From NCBI GenBank assembly GCA_033964015.1, contig CM066924.1, forward strand, positions 2,046,001-2,110,000: 64,000 nucleotides of DNA, written 5' to 3'. A program made the position numbers and the translations under genes. Below, piece after piece: positions 57,201 to 64,000 of this stretch (positions are counted from its first letter, which is position 1; every line of letters begins with the position of its first letter). A model generated the notes under the pieces. It was not told the DNA's origin and did not search any database. It saw only the letters and a list, made by a program, of their open reading frames with translations. The stretch is from Scolanthus callimorphus. Taxonomy: Eukaryota; Cnidaria; Anthozoa; Actiniaria; Edwardsiidae.

Positions 57201-60200
57201 GTTAGATCTTACGAGCAGCTGCTACATAACTGTCCGCACCTAACCCTATAGGATTGATACACCACAGTGAAAACAATTGAAACACAAGAATAGAATGAGA
57301 ATACAATAGAACAATGAGGTGCATCAAGTCAATAGCGTTAGATCTTATGAGCAGCTGCTACATAACTGTCCGCACCTATCCCTATAGGATTGATGCACCA
57401 CAGTGAAAACAATGGAAACACAAGAATAGAATGAGAAAAAAATAGAACAATGAGGTGCATCAAGTCAATAGCGTTAGATCTTATGAGCAGCTGCTATATA
57501 TCTGTCCGCACCTATCCCTATAGGATTGATGCACCACAGTGAAAACAATGGAAACACAAGAATAGAACGAGAATACAATAGAACAATGAGGTGCATCAAG
57601 CCAATAGCGTTAGATCTTAAGAGCAGCTGCTATATAATTGCGCATTTTGAGAATACAGGTTGAGGAAGGGAGCGTGATTTGTGAGTCCAGCTCAGTAAAG
57701 ACCGTGTGGCCGATTATGATCAGTTGTGGTGTTGGAATCATTACACAAACGAAAACGCAACTTTCAAGGTCGAGCAAAGTAGACTGCTTGCAGTCCCTTA
57801 TCACAGGGGATTTCTGCAGAAACCCAGCCGTGGGAAAAGCTGAAATGGGAAGTGTTCGGATATTACATAGCCATGGGAAATCCGAACACTTCCAATTCTT
57901 CTACCATGGGAAATTCAGCTTTTCCATGGGTTTCTGCAGACATTTCCTGTGTATTTGGCGATGTTTTAAAATAGAAGAGAAAAGTCTTCTTTGCTTCGCC
58001 CGCTTTTATTTTCACCTACACGCCTTTGTTTGGGTGTCCAGTCACTGCAAGCAGTCTAAATCAAAGTCATAAAGTGGCTTTTTTTATCGGCTTTTTTTTA
58101 TCGGAATAACAGCTTAATGCGTGACTTCTGTGTTGTGTGACGCTTACCCGTTCATTTCTCACGCCATCTCCGTCCATGTCCTCGTCACACGCGTCTCCCT
58201 CGCCGTCTTGGTCGAGGTCCTCCTGGTCTTTGTTGTACAGGAATGGACAATTATCCTGGAAGGGAGATTCGTAAAGATATTGATGAGATATTAGACCCTT
58301 TTATTATCCCGGGTACGTAAATATCTAATATCCTTCCAAATTTCAAGTTTTTTTGCTAATTTGGCTAAATATCGTAAGTAAAAGGCCAGACCAAGTTCTA
58401 CGCGGCCAATCAAGAAGACTCAACTAAGCTACCCGATGCAAACAAACAAACGGTGTACTCAATCTGATGATCGTATTGAGTTAACTAGAAATACTATATA
58501 TATCAGATATTGAGTGCTTGTCTAAGTGACTGCAGAAATATGACGTCCAAGGAACTCTGGTTTCAAGCAGACTCGAATGTCGGCTACAGTATACCCTGTG
58601 TAATTATCAGAATGAGCTTTGACACTCACCGCTTGGCAGGACTTTTCGGAGCAGTTGAGTGCCTTGTCGGGGAAGCCATCCAAGTCGCTATCTCGACCAC
58701 ACTTCATTCCATTACCAGCATAACCAGCGAGACACTGGAGAGAAAAGCAATAACGTGAGCCACTGCGCGCTGTCGCCGATGAATATAGCCCCAGTGAATA
58801 CAATCTGGATGTGTCATTTAACTAGAGGTTAACTGGAATGTGGTTGTCGCAAAAGTTTTCCTAAATTCCTAACTCGCTGAATTAATGGACGATTCCAGCT
58901 TTAGACTGTATACGGGCACTCCATCACGGTTAATGAAGGACGTTTGATGAACAAACTGAGAAGGAAAAAAGCACGCCCCACATCCTGGTAATTGTGGGCC
59001 ATGCCAAGTGCATTTCTGTGACTGAAGAGTGAGAGCGCTTATATCTGGAATGGACCGTTACTGGAGCACTCTACATTTTTCCTGCTAGAAGAGGTGTCTT
59101 TTCCTCTTGTCAAGGTAAGGGAGGTAAGGGAGGTAAGGGAGACTTTGTGGCGTTTCTCAGGTCAATTTTCGGCCCTAATTCCTTTTTTTACCCCAGTTTG
59201 GATGTTTATTAGAATAAATAGGTATTCGGAGCTTGTCACAGCTTGAACGTTATTATCTTATTACATAGGAAAAGAGGCCTCTTCTACAGGTAACTCACAT
59301 TAGTCACATAACGTGGTTTACCTCGCATTTGAAGTCGCGCCCTCCTCTGAGTGGAATACAGCGCGCGTACAGGCTACACGGAATGCTGCTGGGATCCTTG
59401 GGGTCGCAATAGTTCAAGAAGATACAGGCAACATTTGGATCGCCTGTGTAACCCACTGGACACGCGGAGCAGCGATAACTTCCCTGGAAAGACAAACACA
59501 TTTGTTAGGGGAACAGCAAACTATAAACACCTAAATCTTAGGAAAAACAGACGTCTAGACCCTTTTACAGTACTGAACCACCAATAGACCATCATCATGG
59601 TACCAATCGAACGTGCATAAAAAAGTTTAAATTAAAATTTAAGCTAGCAATGACTTTAATGCTCACTGTGAAATGTCCCACGGAATAGCTTAGCGGGGCC
59701 TGTAAATATTATGATCCTTGATACGGAATCAATCATTCATGGAGATGTTCAGCGAAAGGGCGTTGACCCTAACCACAGCGGCGGGTACCCGACTTTAAAA
59801 TTATCGAACTGAGGTGAAAAATATATCGGTTTTTATCAACAAGGCAAGAAGGTGTAAATTTACATCCACGGCATGTTGGTGCGGTGACTATAAATGAACA
59901 GGCGGCTTACTGTGATTGTCATGCTCTTACCAGTGTGTTCATGCATTCTGAATGAGTCGAGCACAGAGCAGTTCCCTCCTTACATTCGTCGATATCCACG
60001 CATAACTAAAACACGAAGATAAAAAAAATAACAATGAACAGAGGTAATCAGATTTGTTTGATTCATTCCTCAACTCTTGCATAATGTTTCCCCATTTCAG
60101 ATCACGTGACATTCATTCTTTGTTTGCTTGCAAACACCTTCGGCGTGAATATCAAGAGGAATGCCACGCAATCTGAAATGGGAAAACATACGCCCAAGCT

Positions 60201-63200
60201 AGTGGGGATGGGGGAGAGGGGGTGGGGGAGGCTATGGATTGTCACAAATCAAAGATGACGGCCCCACGCGAAAGCAAACTCGGGTTTTTCTCAACTAAAA
60301 ACTACTCTCCAACTACTCTCCACCAGGCTAGGATAGATCTGGTTGAAACACTCGGTATTTTTTTTATTATACGACTGTGACGTCATTTTACCATATAAGG
60401 TCAAAATTGAGTCAGATATGGAGCCGTATTACACGGCAAAAGCTGTATTACACGGTTGAAAGCCGTATTACACTGTAGAAAACCGGTTACGAACCGGTTT
60501 CGCGCGCGCACTTGAATGGCTTCCCGATCAGGTGCTAGTCAAATCACGTACGTTTTCTAGTGAATCTTGAATAGAAAAGAAAAACGTTTTGTTTGTCGTA
60601 TAATAAATAACTCATTAGATGTTTTTTCGTTGCTCGCATTTTTCCTCACCCCTGCGGGGCTCGGAAAAATACATCCGCAACTCGTAAAATATCCGCCCGT
60701 ATTACATGAAAAACATCGAATAAGATATATAGAGGATATTACACGGTGGCGCGAAGATATGAGTTTTATTTTCGAGTGGCAAGAACAACATTTTACGAAT
60801 GAGCGCAGCGAATGAGTAAAATATTGTTTTTGACACGAGAAAATAAAACTCATATCTCCAAGCCGCCGTGTAATTTTCTTTTTATTACATAGACAAACCA
60901 GAAAAAAATATTCCAAATTGATTTCCAAGCATTTTTGTTTTGACCGATATCTTCACTAGTGAGGATATGGAAAATATGTCACTGAGGACCCGGATGTAGC
61001 TTCGTATGAGATCTACGAGTGGCGTATTTCCCAGTAAAACACTCGTGTCTATATAATAAATATATATATACACTACAACTACACTAATTAGAACCAGAGG
61101 TAAGTCAAAGTACCACGGCGAGTGATCATCAGTGTCAGTGCTTACAATACTAAACCAAACACTCAACATTGTAAGCTGCAGCTTCAGTCCGCCCCCAAAC
61201 AAGGATGAGAAATATCATATATATGTTACCCGCTTAGAACCTTATGAAGCGGTATGTATACAGTACTTTTTAATCCACTGTAGCAGCAAGGTTGTGTGTT
61301 GTCTGTAACGACATATGACTCACCTGTTTGTTTCTACGAGCGAAGTAGGTCCCAATCCCGTGAACCTCTTTTCCCCTGTATCCAGCCGGACAGGGGGGAC
61401 ACCAATAACCAGGGTTGCGGTTAGAGCAGACATTCACTTCACTGCACGGATTGACGGAGCACTGAGGAACGACAAAATGCGAATTGAAGGGTAAGTGTCA
61501 CGATTTTTAATGCTAATTTAGGGTAGCTTAAATGCAGTCAATTTTAAGTCACGCTGATGATGACGCGTTCCGTGGTGCATACTTTTATGTACCCATGGTG
61601 AGAGCCAATCAGAATTCGAGAAACGCGCGCGTTGTGGTATATTTAAGCAAAAAATATTAGGTAATAAACAGCCTGATCTATAATCGACCTCACTATAGCA
61701 TTTGCTCAGAGAAAATTGACAAAACAAAGATAAATTTTGGAAAACGTCAGGGCGGCAGGAGTCGCACTTGGTAAACGTAATGCGGTAAGGTAATTTCCGT
61801 AATGCGACCACAACTTTGCCAGTTGAGCAAAACACAAAGGCGCCGTCATTTTGGGCAACAATAGAATTCGCTGTCAATCAAATAAAAACCGTAGATAGAA
61901 GCAGAAAACCTATTTCGCGTGCGACCACAATCTTTGGAGCAAAACATTTTACCTATAATTTATTCCTACAAATCGACTTTTTTGCTGGAAAGTTCTGTGG
62001 CAAACTTGAAGCTTTTTTCTAAGTGCGACCCCCGCGTTAATTTGAAACAGTCATGATACAGCTCTCGTAAGATCTAAGCCCATTGGATTGATACCCTCAG
62101 TGCAAAACAATAGAGGGTCATACAATAGAACGAGGAAACAATGGGATGCTTTGTTCTGCCTTTCCAATCACACATGATCTCCCGAGAAGCTGTATCACTC
62201 CTGTTTTGAAAGACACCGTACCTCGTCTATATCAGTACAATTGACACCGTTGCCTTCCATGCCAAGTGGACAGTCGCCACACTCGAATCCTTGGTCGCTT
62301 GCCGGGTCATTGAAGCACGGTACACCAGGAAAGCACGGCTTAAACTTGCAAAAATCTCGCACTAGAAAATAAAAGAGATAAATTCTAGAAATATTGCTAA
62401 ATAATTATAATATAAAATTTATATAGCGCTATTTCTTAAAAAATCCAAGAGCGCTTTACATTTCTTAGTTTAGCAATGGACAATCTCAATACAAGTGCGC
62501 TGCGCTGTTGAGCCCCGTTTACGAGACAAGTACCACAGTACACTAGTGTCCTTTACGACCTAGATGGCACAGCTTAGGATCTCATTTGATGGAGTTCCCT
62601 AGAGGGGGTGTCAATTGAATGGTTGGCTAGCTGGCGCGCGCTTGCCAACCCCGTGTATGCGTAACTGCCATGTGCCTGGCACGTGCCATCCCGTGCTCCT
62701 GGTCTCTTTGCAAATCAGTCGGGAACTCCATAAATGTTTTTATTGTCGGGCCGACAATCGTTTTACCCCGTATAGATGAACCTGGAATTGAACCTGGAAT
62801 TTCCACAGCTTTTGTTTAACCCAAGAATTTCCACAGAGGGCATTCATTTCCAACACAGAAAAAATGTTAAATTTTAAAGGGTTTTGCTTCAAATTTCCTC
62901 AGGGGTTATACAGGGAGCCTGGACGTTCAACAGGATAGAGGAATTTTAAAAATTTGGAGATATACCAAAGTCAAACACTCCCCCTCAATGCGCTCAGCTT
63001 TTTACCTCATGTCGTCTTTAACAAAACAAATTACGTATCTCGACAATATTGGAGGAACATTCTTTGTAATCTTCATTGTAATCATGACAAGTATATATAA
63101 ATGAGGGGGTCAATTGGCTCCTTGACCATTATAAATGAAAGTAAATAGATTGCGGTATTACAATTCCGACTTGCGCTCGTCGCAGAATACATTTAAAGCA

Positions 63201-63263
63201 AATCTTACCTCTGCACATCTGACAGCCTTCTACAATTTTTCTCAAGTACTTCACCTCAGCAAC
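46976..63263 (-). CDS. THBS: Thrombospondin, subgroup B (COMP/TSP-3/4/5-like); 5' end outside the window
   Basis: Secreted, calcium-binding, probably pentameric matrix glycoprotein. Exons (5' to 3'): 63209-63263, 62222-62361, 61324-61461, 59931-60005, 59322-59483, 58630-58734, 58148-58255, 55684-55843, 55035-55153, 54147-54285, 53186-53281, 52021-52199, 51243-51291, 50593-50789, 49015-49089, 48175-48272, 47153-47292. All borders are GT-AG and phases agree. Order: end of the coiled coil with the CxxC motif ('EGCQMCRG'), four EGF-like repeats (TSP-1/2 have three), the type 3 repeats ('DxDxDGxGDxCD' and 'DNCP'), an RGD in 'DGRGDECQ', then the L-type lectin-like C-terminal domain ('NSDPGLAVG', 'DDDYIGLVF', 'WKQSDQVFW', '[12 protein letters not shown]'). 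A possible last exon is 46976-46998 (DSLSAVD stop, phase fits); otherwise reading on past 47153 stops at TAA 47145. The N-terminal domain is beyond the right edge. Confidence 0.9.
47640..47930. repeat. Four tandem copies of a ~68-bp unit
   Basis: Unit: 'cgcgtgcggtgattcctaat', 'ttagcca', 'ggacacaaatgttg', 'cgcatagac'. The larger element around it (about 47470-47945) has inverted 'ggctaaac(t)aggacacatg' ends. Confidence 0.8.
47985..48165. mobile_element. Small inverted-repeat element, copy 1
   Basis: 'ttagagtagatttcgtatga' left, 'tcatacgaaatctgctctaa' right; GC-rich 'ccgcgccgcg' centre. A diverged copy is at 48865-48990. Confidence 0.7.
48642..48806 (-). mobile_element. tRNA-derived SINE
   Basis: Read on the minus strand: A-box-like 'tggcgcagcgtg' (48798-48787), B-box 'ggttcgaatcc' (48755-48745), then a body containing 'tttcggatgagacaataaac' and 'cgaggtcccgtctc' (to 48642). 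The body alone occurs again at 49926-49973. Pol III promoter boxes with an unrelated body define a tRNA-derived SINE; the cloverleaf is not that of a working tRNA. Confidence 0.75.
49183..49715. mobile_element. ~530-bp TIR element in thrombospondin intron
   Basis: 'cagaaacatataacttagtt' and 'gaaacgtgtaaca' at the left, inverted at the right; inner arms include 'aacaccatatttggaaa' and its inverse. Confidence 0.75.
49926..49973 (-). mobile_element. SINE body fragment
   Basis: Same 46-bp core as 48642-48690 without the tRNA-like head. Confidence 0.7.
50395..50580. mobile_element. TIR element 'gcgatttgtcgggcc'
   Basis: 'ccatttacacgcgccgattt' left and 'aaatcgcagcgtgtaaatgg' right, with internal 'gtcgggcc' copies. 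Confidence 0.7.
51358..51424. mobile_element. 67-bp foldback with 9-bp duplication
   Basis: Ends 'tagcctgtgtagcaagc' / 'gcttgctacgcaggcta'; flanked by 'ttcacgatt' and 'ttcatgatt' (one change). Same end type as 54625-54987. Confidence 0.7.
52021..58255 (-). CDS. THBS: Thrombospondin: type 3 calcium-binding repeats with RGD
   Basis: Exons 58148-58255, 55684-55843, 55035-55153, 54147-54285, 53186-53281, 52021-52199. Repeated 'DNCP...N.DQ.D.D.DG.GDACD' units. The junction of the last two exons reads [19 protein letters not shown], placing an RGD where TSP-1 also has one. Confidence 0.9.
53364..53569. mobile_element. Inverted-repeat element with 12-bp direct flanks
   Basis: 'gttcacacgagaccggtac' left, 'gtaccggtctcgtg' right. 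'aacctctcttag' occurs exactly at both borders (53352-53363 and 53570-53581). Confidence 0.65.
54481..55015. mobile_element. Third copy of the 37.1 kb TIR element, interrupted
   Basis: Left part 54481-54624 ('atagacctcctgggcgtaat', 'cccatttcagatcacgtgg'), right part from about 54988 ('gaatgccacgtgatctgaaa'). Split by the foldback at 54625-54987. Confidence 0.8.
54625..54987. mobile_element. 363-bp foldback nested in another element
   Basis: Ends 'tagcctgcgaaagccgac' / 'gtcggctttcgcaggcta'. 'gggaatgcc' is present at both borders (54616-54624, 54988-54996) but once in uninterrupted copies, proving a 9-bp target duplication. Related foldback at 45365-45650. Confidence 0.85.
55908..56686. mobile_element. 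~780-bp element with ~200-bp inverted arms
   Basis: 'atagtcaggcggcc' / 'ggcttagccgcctgactat' ends; arms share 'aatctctgaaaattcttttt' and 'caagatggcggctgaac' in inverse. Confidence 0.75.
56960..57130. repeat. Hairpins
   Basis: 'gcgatatcgc...' with 'gattccgc' arms (56962-57058). A second pair, 'atcctatgatatctc' (57088) / 'gagatatcataggat' (57124), follows. Confidence 0.65.
57157..57640. repeat. Four tandem copies of a ~120-bp unit
   Basis: Unit words 'gaggtgcatcaagtcaatag', 'cgttagatctta', 'gagcagctgcta', 'cctataggattgatgcacca'. A single diverged piece is near 62065-62150. Confidence 0.85.
57780..58058. mobile_element. TAGACTGC-family foldback, third copy
   Basis: Ends 'agactgcttgcagtccc' / 'actgcaagcagtct'. 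Interior carries the inverted 'gggaaaagctgaa' / 'ttcagcttttcc' and 'tttctgcagaaac' words also seen at 32852-33140. Target duplication not clean. Confidence 0.65.
58630..62361 (-). CDS. THBS: Thrombospondin: four EGF-like repeats
   Basis: Exons 62222-62361 ([13 protein letters not shown]...), 61324-61461 (ends [12 protein letters not shown], matching the FAxxNKQ signature), 59931-60005 plus 59322-59483 ([11 protein letters not shown]..., [15 protein letters not shown]), and 58630-58734 ([20 protein letters not shown]), which runs into the first type 3 repeat. Confidence 0.9.
60085..60200. mobile_element. Short copy of the 37.1 kb TIR element
   Basis: 'cccatttcagatcacgtg' and 'gaatgccacgcaatctgaaa' inverted around a short spacer. 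Confidence 0.7.
60420..60885. repeat. 'gccgtattacacgg' repeats and hairpin
   Basis: Three tandem 'gctgtattacacgg'-like words at 60430-60475, then a hairpin at 60740-60880 with 'atatgagttttattttcg' / 'aaaataaaactcatat' arms ending in 'ttacacgg'. Confidence 0.65.
63209..63263 (-). CDS. THBS: Thrombospondin: end of the coiled-coil oligomerisation region
   Basis: [19 protein letters not shown]; the two cysteines spaced by two residues are those that cross-link the pentamer in vertebrate subgroup-B thrombospondins. Confidence 0.8.
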
Positions 63264-63417
63264 CTTAAAAATGAAAATCATAATATTTATCAAGACGTCC
63301 TTCCCATTTCAGTCGTCTATTTTGACACTGCTGTTTTCAGGGACAGGATTGGATCACGTGGTCTATTAGCTGGGTAAATACCATACCCTCTCGATGAATT
63401 CGTAAATACAGCTCTAA

Positions 63418-63745
63418 AGGCCCGTTTACACTTGGCTTGCGATTTTTGCTGCATTTTTTGTCGCGCGAGACGCGGCGATTTTGCTCGCACGTACGCGTCA
63501 ACTCAAAATCACTAATGTAAACTAGGTGCAACTCGGCGCGATATGCCGCGATTTCTGTCGCGTGATGTTGCGAAGATTTCAAACATGTTCGAAACTCTTT
63601 GCAACTTCATGTAATTTGAAGAAAAGAGAGCACAGAAATCGCACCGGATTTGCATCTCGTTTACACTAGAAAGTTGGAATTGCAACTCCGCGCGAGAAAA
63701 ATCGCCGCGACAAATGCAACAAAAATCGCAAGTGTAAACCGGTTT
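63418..63745. mobile_element. TIR element with TAA duplication
   Basis: 'aggcccgtttacacttgg' left, 'gtgtaaaccggttt' right; TAA on both sides (63415-63417, 63746-63748). Tandem 'gcgatttttg' words inside. PIF/Harbinger-type MITE likely. Confidence 0.65.
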
Positions 63746-64000
63746 TAAATGTGCGTTATCATCCCCACATCACCTTTACCACTTGGTATGAACCTAACAA
63801 GCATCGTAGGTAAGTTTCATCGGCAACACTGGCGAATTTCAAACAAAGTTTGATTTAACTTCAAACGTTTAAACTGTTCATCCCAACAAGATTTCAAAAA
63901 CTCGTTGCAATGATCATGATCGCTTTGTGGTTAAAGGGCTTTTCAACAAACCTAGTCTAGTATTTTGGCCATCCATCAGTAATTTGGACGTTTTTGGCAT
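63746..64000. other. Right edge, nothing recognised
   Basis: Within or upstream of the thrombospondin gene; no exon seen. Confidence 0.5.

Noticed and set aside
63337..63582. 81-codon minus frame as the thrombospondin N-terminal domain
   Set aside because: It lies in a TIR element (63418-63745) and shows no similarity to a thrombospondin N-domain.

Overview
The window looks like nuclear DNA of a marine invertebrate animal, most likely an anthozoan cnidarian. All but one of the genes are split by GT-AG introns. The gene set is metazoan: an NMDA-receptor-like channel, a vitamin-K-dependent gamma-carboxylase, a subgroup-B thrombospondin, an M28/EGF surface protein, and a P-loop sulfotransferase-like protein of a type I recall as expanded in cnidarians. 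The non-coding DNA is packed with small foldback and terminal-inverted-repeat elements. The species is not determinable by eye.

Layout. 1-2.8 kb holds a minisatellite and no gene. 2.84-5.0 kb (minus strand) is a divergent NMDA-type glutamate receptor whose reading frame stops early in the second half of the ligand-binding domain. 7.77-8.48 kb (plus) is an intronless sulfotransferase-like gene whose 3' end is partly duplicated just downstream. 9.99-25.4 kb (minus) is an 8-exon gene I could reconstruct completely with matching intron phases (474 codons plus stop): signal peptide, M28-peptidase-like domain, two EGF-like domains and a C-terminal GPI-anchor-type tail. Several metal and catalytic positions of the M28 domain look substituted. 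32.0-37.05 kb (minus) is GGCX (gamma-glutamyl carboxylase): three exons recognised, the first broken by two one-base frameshifts, the 3' end not found. About 47.0-63.3 kb (minus, running off the right edge at its 5' end) is a thrombospondin of the COMP/TSP-3/4/5 type with coiled-coil end, four EGF repeats, the calcium-binding type 3 repeats (with an RGD) and the L-type C-terminal domain in 17 consistent exons.

The rest is repeat-rich intergenic and intronic DNA. Notable are a 1.75 kb near-perfect inverted repeat flanked by TTAA, several foldback elements with 9-bp target-site duplications (one nested inside another repeat), a 588-bp hAT-like element with an 8-bp duplication, several elements with 3-bp duplications, tRNA-derived SINE pieces, and tandem arrays. 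The genes are not an operon. Three of them (thrombospondin, GPI-anchored M28/EGF protein, gamma-carboxylase) act at or in the secretory pathway/extracellular matrix, but I see no evidence that they form one functional system.
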